A stretch of DNA of 64,000 bases. It comes from Desmodus rotundus. Its lineage: Eukaryota > Chordata > Mammalia > Chiroptera > Phyllostomidae. Where the stretch lies: the NCBI RefSeq assembly GCF_022682495.2, contig NC_071398.1:84401193-84465192 (forward strand). Reading direction: 5' to 3'. Both the position numbers and the translations under genes were made by a program. Under the pieces are notes generated by a model. It searched no databases. It was not told the DNA's origin and was given only the letters and a program-made list of their open reading frames with translations. Positions 46,857 through 58,639 of this stretch are shown piece after piece; the stretch's first letter is position 1, and each line of letters begins with the position of its first letter.

Positions 46857-49693
46857 GGAGATAGCAAGCAAATAACTCACTGAATCTTGGAAACAGACCC
46901 CCAGGAGGTCACGTGGGTCTCTGCCTGCAATCACATCAACCTCTATACTACACAACACAGACAGACCCCATCTCATTAATATTAGGATCAGCCAGTCTAA
47001 TTCAATAACTAGTTTCCATATCTAGCCACACCACTTACACGTATGTATGACTAAACCATGTAAAACAGGCAGCAAATAGATTAAATGAGAAATTTCACCT
47101 TACATCTTAATTAGCTACGTGTTCATCTGTAGTTCATTTTAATTCTCTGTCCATTTTCCCTTTCCGTCATTTTCAGCTGCCATTTTCTGGGTGCTCTTAG
47201 AACACAAATGGGTTATGTCACTAAGAAAAATGTATTTTGAAAGGAAAATCCACCATACAGAAATCACAAATGGCATCCCAGAATCAAGAAAATGTGGCCT
47301 CTGAATTATCCACTGTTTTTGGAAAGTTCGTATTACTGCTTGTCCCAATCTCCTCCCCAGAAGTTATAGGATCTTAAACCATTTTCAATTAAGCAACAGA
47401 AAACTCTGAAGAAAGCATCACACAACTGAGTCTACACACCCACAGCTCCCAGGTATATCCTAGCTGGTGAGACAAAAAGCAAAGGAGTCCAAAAACCATT
47501 TTCTTTTTGCACTGAAGAAGACTTTAAGTGAATTTCTGTTAAGGTGGTAAGCCGGAAAGCGCTTCTAATTTATTGAACTAGGAATAAAAATCAGACGAGA
47601 GGACCACCATCCATGATGTCTAACACCAGCAGTCCTGTCTTGCTGGAATTCCCAGAACCCTCCCTTTCACAGCTGCCACCTCTGGGCCCCCCACTTCGCT
47701 GTATCAGCAGAGCCCCGTGCCTGTGAACATTCCAGCTGTGGCGATAGCGTCTGGTCTTTATATTGCATTTTTGACTCCTGAGATCGATGGCATTAACCCA
47801 CGTCTTGCAGGTCATGAGCACCCTTGTGTTAGTCGCATTGGGAGGTCTTTTTCATTTTACCGCAGTTCAAGCTCATCGTGAGCTCTCCCCATTTCATCAG
47901 CTCAGACTGTTTAAAGCAGAGTGCTTCTCTCCACTAAATTATGCCTACTGCTTGCTTCCAGAAATGTTCCCTTATTAAACATCCCTTTTCAGTGTCTAAA
48001 TATGTGTCTTGTACCGAAAAGTCATATAGTCAGTATGTATTGCCTCAGCGTTCATCTCCAGCTAATCATCTGGACTTGTTGAGGGAGGGAACCTCCTTTT
48101 TGCTGATATGATGTTTCCCTGGAGAGAGACATCTTTCCATGTAACACTTGGGCCTTTTTCCTGTGTTGGTAAATTGGAGGCAAGAATTGGACATGCATAG
48201 CTTAACCACTTCTCCCCCTCTACTCTCTTAGAGATTAGTCTATATTCTGCTCTGCTCTCCTACTCCATAAATGTTGGGGAAGAGGGCAGAGGGCAGGGAG
48301 GATGGCTGCTAAGAGAACTGAAGTTCTCCACTGCTGCCTGGGATGGGTAGGTAAGTCTGTCTGATTCCAGGGTTCACTTTAAGAAATTCTTGACCTCAAA
48401 AAATAAACTGTCCATTATCTTACCTGCAAAAATGGGCCTATTTGGGAATAACAATTACAATTCTAGACATGCAAGGTATGACAAAACCATAGGCAAGCCT
48501 GAAGAAGAACAAAGGAGAGAGATCTTCTTTTATAGAGGAAAGGGGGGGGGCTTTTACAAACACAGTCCACTAGAGAAACGGGGAGCTCCAAGTGTAGTGC
48601 TTTCCATTAGCAGAGTTAGGAAAAGGGCTGACTTGTTGCCAGGCAAGGAGAAAAGTCTTCCTTCCTCCTGCTGGGGTAGTAAAGTAGAAACATACTCCTG
48701 TTGGAGACTAGAGCTACGGGTGAGTTTCTTCCCGTTTGGGGTAATTGACGGTGAAGTGGTAAGCCATAAGAGCTCCCCCTACAGGCCCTCCTGACTCCAT
48801 TGTACTTGAGGTTTTTATTTTCGCAAAACTCACTTGCCCATACGTATGAACTACATTTTCCAGGATCAGCGTTACTACTCATAAAGGTGATAGTATAACC
48901 TCCATTTGCCGGATTCCTATATCTCTTCTCAATTAGTTCTCTCTCAGTCCTAATCACAGGAAGGGAAACAGAGTGTTATGTAATGGCCCCCTCAAACCTT
49001 AACAATTGAGGACCATTTCTTTAAATAAATCCTAACCCACCCCAAGGAAATCTGATTCACTTTCTGTCTTGCATCCTGCACCCCACATTACAATGGTGTC
49101 TAACGTAGTATTATGCGTAGGGTGAATTTGGCCATTACATTGCTCAACTCCAGGAGCAGCCATCCTGAAGTGGTGAAGCTCAGTGGCCTTGGCAGGGCAG
49201 CTAGCTGCTCTAGAAATGCTTCCTGAGTTTCAAAGGACTAAATCCTGCTTCCAGTGTCCTCACAGTCACTTAGACCTGCCTCTCTCCCAGATTATCACCT
49301 CCCAAACAATCTAGAAAAGCAAGTACATGGGCTTCAATTTTCACTTTTGAAATTCTTCTAAAAGAGACCATGAGTCCCTCCTAGATGTCACAGACTAACC
49401 TTTCCTCTTAAAAGCAAGGCATTTTTAACAAATGAAATATTACTCAAAGTTTCAATATATTAAACAATTTCTCCCAGTGAATATGAACCATCCAGAGCCT
49501 GGAGCCCCACACACCCAGTTTCCTTTCCACCCCCCTGGAGGCCCCCAACAATATTGCAGAGCCCTTTGGCTCCATTCAGACATAGATCTGCTCAGAGGCC
49601 AGGGCAGCTGGCCTCCAGGGATCTCTCCTAGAGCCCAGATTCTGCAGCAGGATCCATTCCATCAAGATCCAAGAAAGAAATAGATGCACAAAT

Positions 49694-49710
49694 ACACACA
49701 CACACACACA
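49694..49710. repeat. AC dinucleotide tract
   Basis: About eight AC units. Confidence 0.9.
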
Positions 49711-50492
49711 AAATTTTAAAAGGAGTTTAAAATCCCACCTCCACCCCCAAGTAGCTACAGTGGAAAAACCAACAAAAGCAAGTACTTCATGTCCTGTGTC
49801 TGTGAAAAGGACAAAGGGCCAATCATAAATTTTCTGTTGTGTATTGAAGATCAATACACAAATCTAGGAGAAACACAGCATCTGGCAATCCCACTGAGAG
49901 CCAAGGCTGCTGCTGCTGCGACAGCAGTTGTGTCCTGGCCAAGGAGGCCCAGTGGAGGGGACAGTTCAGGTCAGGCCCCTCCTTCTCGTCACTCTGTGAT
50001 TCTCACCCCTACGTGGCTCCGTTGAGTCATGTATCGATGAACCTGACAATCTAACCTTGCTATGGGGTTTCTCAACCCCAGCAGTCAGGTGACAAAACAA
50101 CAAAGCTCAGGTGTATGAGAGAATTTCTGGCCTCCATCAATCTTCTCCCTACTCTGGCCCTCCTCCCAGGTACTCTCTGTAACCAGCCAGCCAGGCAGCC
50201 AGGCCACATTCGACAGCACAGAATCAACCAAGGAGCGTGATTGGCTCTTGGGAGGGGCTGCATGTGCTGGGCCATTTGGATAGGTCCAGAGACTGGACTA
50301 GGGAATGGCAGCCTGCCCCAGGAACAGGTCAGTTGGTCTGCGGTCGACTTCATTAAGACAAATGACGAGTGCAGAGAGGATGAGACAGCACCAGGAGGAT
50401 GTAGTGGCCACTGGCCATTACAACAACTGATTTGGAATCCTAAGCCCCGGATTTGAGCCCTATATCTTTTTTTTTTATTTTGTGGTTTGATC

Positions 50493-50730
50493 ATGTCACT
50501 TTAACTTCCCTAGGAATCAGTTTCCTCATTTGTAAAACAGGGATAATAGGACTACTTAAGATTAAGTAAAAATATACTCATGTTTGATACATAGATACTT
50601 AAAATTATTACTTTGCTTTCTTCCTTCCTTTTAAGTTCTTTATCCATGAAACTGAAATGCTCAATCTCACCTCCTAAGGTTGTTTCAATGACTTATAAAG
50701 ATAATGTATCTCGAGGCATTTAATGAAACT
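50493..50730 (+). mobile_element. MIR
   Basis: GTCACTTTAACTTCCCTAGG, CAGTTTCCTCATTTGTAAAA and CAGGGATAATAGGACTAC, then TTGTTTCAATGACTTATAAA, follow MIR forward. A short foreign A/T and pyrimidine piece sits in the middle. Confidence 0.75.
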
Positions 50731-51148
50731 CCAAAGCTGCCCCCACCTGTTCTGAAGGAAGAGGGCCAGTCTCAACCGTAACAAGGGGAAAGCTAGAGAA
50801 ATCAGTGCTTAAACCTCGACACAGTGAAAATTTGATTGAAGAGCAAAAAGCAAAACCTAAATAGAGACAGCTACACTGTGTGTAGATAAGAAGATTCAAT
50901 TTTTTAAGATGTCAGACTTCCCCACTGAATATATAAATTTAATGCAATTTCAATGAGAATCTCGATTGTTCTTTTTTCCTTTGTTTTTCTTGGAGCTTGA
51001 AGAATTGCAATTCAATTCAAGTTGACAAATAAAGGTAGAAGGGTGGCCAAGAAAATTTTTAAACTTTTGTAAAGAAAAATGACAGGAACTACCTATTACG
51101 GTAATTAAGAGCCATTGGCGCTGGCCCTAAAACAAGCAACAATGACAA

Positions 51149-51290
51149 TAATTGTATCATTTATTGAGTGCTTACAATGAGGCCAAGCCCTGACACATCA
51201 TGGTTTGCTTCTCACAGCTCTGTACGGTGAAACTGCTACGGAGACGTTATCCCCGTTTTAAACATGGAGAAGGCCAGTGGGAACGCATTT
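51149..51290 (-). mobile_element. MIR (antisense copy)
   Basis: ATCATTTATTGAGTGCTTAC, TTCTCACAGCTCTGTACGGT and TATCCCCGTTTTAAACATGG give the reversed MIR 3' half. Confidence 0.75.
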
Positions 51291-51432
51291 TTAACCAAAC
51301 TTACGTAGGCTACAAAAGGCTTCCTGGAAAAGGAGAGGAGAGAAACCAATCCATGAATGTGTGAGAATTTAGCATATAAAGAAAAGGGCATTTCAAATTA
51401 GAAGGAAAGAGCTGGATTCTTTAAAAATAGTA

Positions 51433-51971
51433 CAGAAATCCCCCCTTACCCGTGGTTTTGCTTTTAGTGGTTTCAGTTACCTGAGGTCAACCGCAGCACA
51501 AAAATATTTAATGGAAAATTTCAGATACAAACATTTTATAAGTTGACATGACACAGAGTTCCCAATAGCATGATGAAATCTCCCACCATACTGAATAGGG
51601 ATGAAATCTCGCCAGATCCCACTCTGTCACCCAGGAAATGAACCATCCCTTTATCTCGGGTCACCACACTGTGCGTGGTCCCCATCCACTAGTCACTTAG
51701 CAGCTGTCTCGGTGATCACATTGATCGTCGTGGTGCTACAGTGCTCGTGTTCAAGGAACCGTAATTTTACTTGGCAGTGGCTCCGAAGCACAACAGTAGT
51801 GATGCTGGCGATTCAGAAATGCCAATGAGAAGCCATAACAAGCTTCCTTGGAGTGAGAAGGTGTGTGTGCATAGGGGGAAACAGTATATATGGGGCTCGA
51901 TGCTATCCAGCGCTCCAGACATCCACAGGGGGTCTTGTAATGTATCCTCCATGGATAGGGGAGGACTGCTG
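51433..51971 (+). mobile_element. Tigger-type (TcMar) nonautonomous element, 539 bp
   Basis: The ends CAGAAATCCCCCCTTACCCG and, reversed, CAGCAGTCCTCCCCTATCCA are inverted repeats (about 17 of 23 positions agree). TA flanks both sides (51431-51432 and 51972-51973). The interior keeps TTTCAGTTACCTGAGGTCAA and, from 51780, a frame reading APKHNSSDAGDSEMP and LPWSEKV. These match the start of Tigger transposases (helix-turn-helix N-terminus). The frame then runs into the right end, so the element is an internally deleted copy with no catalytic domain. Confidence 0.85.
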
Positions 51972-52160
51972 TACTGAGACAGCTTAATACACAATGTGGA
52001 AAGTAAATGAAGTTAGACGGCTATGTCACATAACATATAAAAATAAATTCCAAGTGGCTAGTGTTCTAAATATTCAAACATAGCTATAAAAGTACCAGAA
52101 GCAAAAATGGAAGAATATTTTTATTATTTAGGTAAGGAGAAGAACTTCCTAAGCATTATA

Positions 52161-52232
52161 TTGTGTGTGTGTATGTATATATATATATAGGCATATATAT
52201 ACATATATACATACATATGTATGTATGTATGT
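52161..52232. repeat. TA/TATG-rich microsatellite
   Basis: GTGT, then alternating TA, then TATG/CATA units over about 72 bases. Confidence 0.9.
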
Positions 52233-52292
52233 CAGAAACACAAGGAAAAACAATGGCATAAAAATGTTGTACTTATATATAGTATTTTTTAA

Positions 52293-52515
52293 TCCTTACC
52301 TTAGGATATGGTTATTAATTTTAGAGAGAGAAAAAGGGAGGAAGAGAGAGAGAAACATCGATGTGAGAGAGAAGCATCGACCAGTTGCTTCCCTTATGCT
52401 CCCTGACAAGGGATAGAATCTGCAACCAAAGTATGTGCCCTGACTGGGAATTGAACCTGCAAACTTTCAGTGTATGGGACGATAATCCAGCCAACTGAGC
52501 CACTGGCCAGGGCTC
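52293..52515 (-). mobile_element. Ves SINE (antisense copy)
   Basis: The right end ACTGAGCCACTGGCCAGGGC is the reversed Ves head. The reversed B-box is GGAATTGAACC at about 52448-52458. The left end is a purine-rich AGAGAGAGAAA tail. The target-site duplication ATAGTATTTTTTAA (52279-52292) recurs as ATAGTATTTTCTAA (52519-52532). Confidence 0.94.
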
Positions 52516-52689
52516 GAAATAGTATTTTCTAAAGTCTCTAATTAAAAAGAAAAATTTGTAATAGGAAAAATATTTTTCTTCATGTGTGTGATTTAGGATT
52601 AATATCCCTTATTATAAGAAGCTCCTTGCACTGAATGAGTAAAAACCAATCCACTAGAAAAATAGGCAAAATGTGACTGTTTTCCTATG

Positions 52690-52800
52690 AGATTTCTCTC
52701 CACAACTAGATTGTAACCTTCTCAAGGGCAGAGTCAGTTTCTTACATCTGGATCTCTTTGGCTCAAGCCCACAGGCCTACAGTAGGTATTACTAAGTAGT
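52690..52800 (+). mobile_element. L2 3' end fragment
   Basis: ACTAGATTGTAACCTTCTCA, GGGCAGAGTCAGTTTC and CTACAGTAGGTATTACT follow the L2 3' end forward. 52800-53040 is unassigned. Confidence 0.65.
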
Positions 52801-53039
52801 TGGCCAGCAGCTTCTCCTTGCTGACTTGACAGAATGCTGTAAGATGCCTTTCCCGGGCTTCTCGGATGGAGAAGCTGATCCAGAATTCCCACACATGGGG
52901 CCAGCAGCCTCACCACAAGTTATGGAATCAGTCACACACTGGGGAGTATTACCCAGAGCATATACTGCTTTCACTCAGGAGTGATACTTCTTGGTTCTCT
53001 TGTCTGAAAAATGGACAAAGTAGCACAAGAGTGACCGCC

Positions 53040-54115
53040 TAAATATTTACTGAATGAGTTTATTAATGAGGATTGTCATTTATGTAAGAAAATGTTCTAG
53101 CATACTGAGAATGAGTTAAGTAACCATACAAAATATATAGCACTACCAAAATTCCCAGGTTTATTGATCAGACTGGCCAATCGAAATGAACCTGTCAAAT
53201 AATCCTTCCTTCAAGATATGTGGTAGCAGTGCACATACTCATTCCAAAACACACCACGAAGGCTTCTACTCCCAAATCCCCAAAAGATTAGACAAGGAGT
53301 AATGCCACCAATAGAAAATCCTTTCTACAAAGTTGTCCTTGCAAATACTGAAGAATGGGAATGGGGGGAAAAGAATCAAAACAATTTATTAGAAGCTTAT
53401 AAAAACCAGTAAGAAAATCACTGGAATTAAATAAAATATATGGGCAAAGAATCTGAATAATTAACATAACCGTGTAACTTTAAATAGATGGTAAATAGGG
53501 AAAATATTCAGTCTCATTAGCATGAAAAATACTCATTAAACAAAAAGATTTAATTGTAAGCAATTTGATAATTTAAGTTATACTGTCTAATGCTGGTGCA
53601 GTACAATGAGTCAGAGGCAATTATCAAGTGAATTTGGAAATGGGTTCAATTCTCCAGAACGCTATTTGGCAAAATGTCTCCGAAACCTTAGTTCACAATC
53701 TTTTGACACAGTAATATTCAATTTCTAGGGAATATTTCATAATGTCTACAAAATATCTTTGCACAAAAATATTTACCTTAACATTGTTTTAATAAAGAAA
53801 ATTTAGAGCCTTATAAATATCCAACAATAGAGGAAGTATTATTTAAATTCTTTCTCAATGATGTTTATGGGGAATTTTAATGACGGGAAAATTGGGGGGA
53901 TAAAGATTACATAATTGTATGATTTCAAATTGCATATGGCAAAATATCAATTATGCCACATGTACACAGGCAAAAACTGAAAGGAAACACGCCCAAAAGT
54001 TAAGACTATAGTAGTGTTCCTCTGAGTCTTGGAGTCTTTTGGGTGATTGTTTTTCTTCATTATACCTTCATGTATTCTCCATAGTAAAAATGCATTAATT
54101 TAAAAATGAGAGAGA
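53040..54115 (+). mobile_element. Decayed L1/HAL1-like stretch
   Basis: A/T-rich with LINE-like phrases such as TAAAGAAAATTTAGAGCC, ATCCAACAATAGAGGAAGTA and a 3' end CTCCATAGTAAAAATGCATT. Family and edges are uncertain. Confidence 0.45.
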
Positions 54116-54149
54116 AAAATAAACACTTTCAGGTGATGACATTTCACAT

Positions 54150-54965
54150 TTTAAAAATCTCAGCAGGGGTGACTTTTCCCCCAGGGGACCCTACACTGCT
54201 TTAAATGCTCACAGTTTCCATCTCATGAGCCACAAAGTTTGAAAGTAGAAGCCAAATCTGCCTCCCCTCCCCCTCCTCCCATCCATATCTATTCAGCCCA
54301 CTTTTCCGGGACACTGCCCATCAGTCCAGCCCCACACTGCTGCCCCCACCGCCCCCCCGCACCCTCACCCTGAATCATAGCCTTTTCTTTCATTCATCTG
54401 TTTCTTGGTGACTATCACGTTCCTTTCAAAGTCAGTGAACAACATTCACTGAGCACGTCCTCCAGGCCGGGCTCTGCGCTAGACTCTTGGCGTTCCTGGC
54501 AGGAAAAGCGGTGTTTCCCATGTCTTGGGCACAGCCTGGGGCTGGACACACTGAGGGAAGAGCCAGTCAGGGGGCTCCACTGACAAAGTCCTACATTCAG
54601 TCTCCTCCCACTGCCCGCACCACCCTGGACATCTCACCACCTCAACTGCCTCTTCTCCTGAGCAGGCCCCACTCACCTTGTCACTAAGGGGAACCCCTAC
54701 CAGGCCCCACCCTCCAGTCTCCAATGCTCCATTCCATCTCCACACTCTACCTGACTCATCTTTCTAAAATGAAAATCTACGTACCCCTGCTCAAAGCCCT
54801 CAATGCCCCTCACCACCATCCTCGTTCCCCACCACTGCTGCTCCTAAGACAAATTCTAAACTCTTTAGTGTGGCTGTGTTACTGGCCCTAACTAACCCTG
54901 CAGCCTCATGGGGCACCTCTCATTTCCTTACATTTTTATGTAACTATACTCCATGAGTCTTGCTG
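54150..54965 (+). mobile_element. GC-richer stretch with L2 in its right half
   Basis: From about 54760, CCCCTGCTCAAAGCCCTCAA, CTAAGACAAATTCTAAACTC and TAGTGTGGCTGTGTTACTGG match L2 forward. The left half (54150-54750) is C-rich and unassigned. It is not a CpG island. Confidence 0.55.
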
Positions 54966-55073
54966 GCGCATTCGGTCTACGCGTCAGACACAATGCTGGG
55001 GGCAGGGGTTTGGCCGTGAAGAAAGACACACCCTAGGCCCAGAATTCAGTCTTCATTGCAGCTGCTTTCTGTC

Positions 55074-55216
55074 CTGGCTACTCAGAGTGTGAGGTGTGGA
55101 CCACAGCATCGCCATCGTCTGGGAGCAGAATCTCTGCCCCTTCCCCAGACCTACTGAATGGAAATAGTTCGATTCGCAGGTGATTTCCCAGACAAGTCCA
55201 AGTCTGAGAAGCCCTG
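55074..55216 (+). mobile_element. MER5A-like hAT element
   Basis: TACTCAGAGTGTGAGGTGTG, CCACAGCATCGCCATCGTCT, CCCCAGACCTACTGAATGG, GCAGGTGATTTCCCAGAC and GTCTGAGAAGCCCTG follow the MER5A consensus from end to end, with diverged terminal repeats. Confidence 0.8.
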
Positions 55217-55394
55217 CTTTGGATCTCTTGAAACTTCAGTGCTCGCTCTCACGTGTTGCCTCTCCACAAGCATTCCAATGGCCTGGGGTACTCTCTGCGC
55301 TTCTCTCCGCCTGACTCCACCTACCCTTCAGTTTCTGCATGGACTTCCTATGTGCTAGGAAGATTTCCTCCCCTGACCTCCTAAGGTAGGGATA

Positions 55395-55568
55395 AGTAAC
55401 TACCCTATGTGGTGTCACCATCAAAACACTACCGCTGTGTCCTGCAGATGCTGCCCCGGCCCCTGCAAATCCTCTAAGAGTAGAAGCTGCACCTGTCTTT
55501 CCAAAACCATATCCCTGGCAGCAAGCCTGGTGTCTGACATATTGGTCAATAAAACGCTGTTGAAAACA
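55395..55568 (+). mobile_element. L2 3' end
   Basis: AGAGTAGAAGCTGCACCTGT, CATATCCCTGGCAGCAAGCC and ATTGGTCAATAAAACGCTGT follow the L2 3' end. Confidence 0.65.
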
Positions 55569-55574
55569 GCACAG

Positions 55575-57495
55575 AATTTGGTGCACCTGGAATATAATTC
55601 CCAGGCTTAATAAATAATTTTAAGTTTCTAAATTCCTCAGGAGATGGTAGGATTTTGAGGAGTTGGGGTGTGAGCAGGTTCCTGGGAAGAAACCACACTA
55701 CCTGCATCAATCTCATCCTTCATATGTTGTATGTAGACCTAGCCTCTGTGGAGCTCCTGCTAGCCCTGCCCAGTAGCCATCTCTGTGCAAATGAGAAAGA
55801 GAAGCTCCCCCCTCAGCACAGACGCAATTCTAGACCGGGGGGCATGGAGGGCTCAGCAAGCAAAACTGAGTTGGCTTCCAGTTGCCCCCTACGTGTGGTA
55901 TCGCCTGCACCACCATATGTGTGGGCCCCGCTTTCCACCCACAGTCACACTGTCCCCATGTAAGCAGAATGGCTGTGCAGCAAGCACTGGGAACCAGCTC
56001 TTGGCTCTGCATGACCTCAGGTGAGGAATTCAACTAGGTAACTTCTTATATAATGGAGCTAAGTAATATCCACCATGCCTACTTCACAGGTCTTAGAGAA
56101 TGAACATTTTAAAGTAGAGTGGAGTCATGCCTTCCACAGACTTTATTCTCTAAAGTCAAAGGGGAAGGTGAAAATTGTACTTTACCAAAATCACTGTTGA
56201 AAATGCTTTAATACCACGTGTGAAGTAGAGCCCGTGCCCAGGCTGATACGCGTCAGTAAGCCTGCCTCCATCAGTATCCAAGAAGGGGAGAGATGCCGAT
56301 TCTTTGTAGAATGCAGTGGAACTAACCGGCCTACACGCAGAGGCAGTGTCTACCTGAAGTACAGAACTGCATACGCCAGAAGCACCTTCACTGCGATGAG
56401 ATACAACACAAGACCTTCACCCCTGGAAGAAGAATGAATTTCCTCTTCCCATCTCACGCTTACTTGGGAGCTCACGCTCACTGAAGGGAACGGCAAGAGA
56501 AACCACTAACTCAATTTAATTATATTTCCTTCTCTTTCCCGTTTGTGCCAAACAATATAGTTGAATTTGAGCAAAATAAATGCATAGTCTAATGAAGCTT
56601 GAAACCTCTGAAGCAAAATATAAATGTAAAAGTTATTTCGGTGATACACCTGCCCAATTTGTATTCTACATCGTGGGGAAATCCACACTTCGGTACACAA
56701 AGCTGTCAGGTGGAAAACCTTTAACTTACTCCATCACCTGGACACGTGTGCGGAGAAGGCCACTGCCAGCATGCTCCTTGCTAGAGCTGTTGCTTCGAGT
56801 TGTGTTCCCTGTAGTGGAAGGACCGACAGAGAACCTCGCACAGTCTTTCACCTCGTGGCTCTTATGCTGAGTAGTGAAGTGGGTAGCGAGACCCACTGGC
56901 TGAAGGACTGAGATGGAGCAAAGCAACATCTCTCACACAAAAGCTACAGGACCAAGCCTCTCATATTCATGGATGCCTGGAGCTGCCCTGCCAGGTCAGC
57001 ATCTGCCCAGGCCACCAAGCGAACAGTCCTTTTAGTTGCCTGCTCCAACATGCCAGATAAAAGCAGCACATGCCCTCTGCTTTCCAGAGCAAAATGTACC
57101 ACTTTGAACGCCACCAAAATACCCACATCCTCATGCACCATCTGGGCCACTCTGGGAATGTTCTATTGCACCTATGGCTTACCATTCAACCCTACCTATA
57201 AAGAACAGGATTCTTTACAAACAAAATAGCATTTTTAAAAACCAAGCACTCTTCAAAACCTGTGCAGCCTGCTATGGCCATATGCCCCACTCTCCCTCCT
57301 TCCAATACAGCTAATCTCCATTCTCCTGAGAGAAAAGCAAGCTTTGTACTAGTGCGTGGCGATTGACCTAAAGCTTCTTTAACATACTTTGGGGAAGTAA
57401 TCGTCCAAAACAAATAGAAATTAACGATGCACTGTGAGTATTCGTACAGTCTATAATGGAAAACTGAGGTCATCGGGAGAGCAAAATTTTATTCA
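55575..57495. other. Mostly unassigned intron 3 sequence near exon 3
   Basis: A MIR-like piece lies at about 55980-56110 (forward). The rest is unassigned. Overlapping frames on both strands at 56944-57229 were considered as a pseudogene and rejected. Confidence 0.5.
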
Positions 57496-57499
57496 AAAA

Positions 57500-57705
57500 C
57501 TCGTAATTGGGCACCTCCTGGCATCGCCTGCTGTGCTAAGTGCTGCGGAAGATAGATACAGAGATGAACTGCACACAATTTCTGTCTCATCTCTTCCCTT
57601 CCCCCAGGAAGGGATAAAGTTTACAAGCGCTTTAAGCCAGCAATTCACCATACATAAACCAACAGGAAAAACACTAACTCTTGGCAGGAAAAAGGTCAAG
57701 AAGGT
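57500..57705 (-). mobile_element. L2-like fragment (antisense)
   Basis: CATCGCCTGCTGTGCTAAGT, GCTGCGGAAGATAGATACAG and CTTCCCTTCCCCCAGGAAG resemble the reversed L2 3' end. It lies about 200 bases downstream of exon 3 in gene sense. Confidence 0.55.
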
Positions 57706-57811
57706 TTGATTGGTCGGTGACAAGTTCAAATGTCCCCATGAGGAACCATCTAGCTCATCGATCCATACCATTTTTTCCAACACTCGCAATGGCTTCAAGT
57801 AACAATGTTTA

Positions 57812-58039
<228 letters not shown>

Positions 58040-58059
58040 TCATGTTAGACTAGCAAATA

Positions 58060-58635
58060 TTTATCATTCCACCTGCATATGTTAAATATCTGTTCTATAC
58101 CGAGCACTGTGCTATGTACAATGAACACACACGCGCACACACAGACATGATAAAAACACTCAATCAGAAAGACTTTAGTAATTCAACTGTGATCAAGATT
58201 CCATCACAGCCCCCCAAAATACACAGTCTAATAAGAGAGACCACTGGAAAAGGACAGGTCAGAAAACAGTATGACCAACACATAAAGAACTAGAGAACAC
58301 AAAACCGTCACAGACTGCTGAGTGTTGGGAGAAGGCTTCCCAAAGGTAAAAAGAAATGAGCGCTAAAAAGCAAGTGGAAATTAGCAAGAAAAGAACATTC
58401 CAGGCAGAAGATGAGCATGTTCAAAGGCACAGAGGTGAGAGTGAGGTTCATTCTGGAACTGAATACAGTTCAGTTCAGTATGGCCGGAATACAGACAGTG
58501 AGGGGAAGTTTGCCACAGAACAACAGAGGGTTGAGCAAGGCCAGATCGTGAGGACGGCATGGCCTTATAGGCCATGTGAGTAATTTACACTTTACCCGGA
58601 GAGAACTCCTAGCAAAGATGCAGAGGAAATTTGGA
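58060..58635 (-). mobile_element. L2-like ancient LINE (antisense)
   Basis: CGAGCACTGTGCTATGTACA, GAAGGCTTCCCAAAGGTAAA, AACATTCCAGGCAGAAGATG, TTCAAAGGCACAGAGGTGAG and CCTTATAGGCCATGTGAGTA follow the same reversed LINE 3' region as at 40205. Confidence 0.6.
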
Positions 58636-58639
58636 CCAT

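Larger units (their letters stand above)
50800..52680 (+). mobile_element. Old L1 ORF2 fragments, split by several insertions
   Basis: L1-like A-rich pieces at 50800-51120, about 51300-51425, 51975-52155 (AATTCCAAGTGGCTAGTGTT; AAAAGTACCAGAAGCAAAAA) and 52535-52680 (TAATATCCCTTATTATAAG) are in ORF2 3' order. They are separated by a MIR, a Tigger-type MITE, a TA/TATG tract and a Ves SINE. Confidence 0.6.

Noticed and set aside
54150..54750. CpG island or intronic promoter
   Set aside because: C-rich but with few CpG and many CCT/CCA units; right half is L2.
56944..57229. Opposed frames of 68-86 codons suggesting a processed pseudogene
   Set aside because: Neither strand resembles a protein I know, there is no poly-A tail or duplication around it, and the frames overlap each other.
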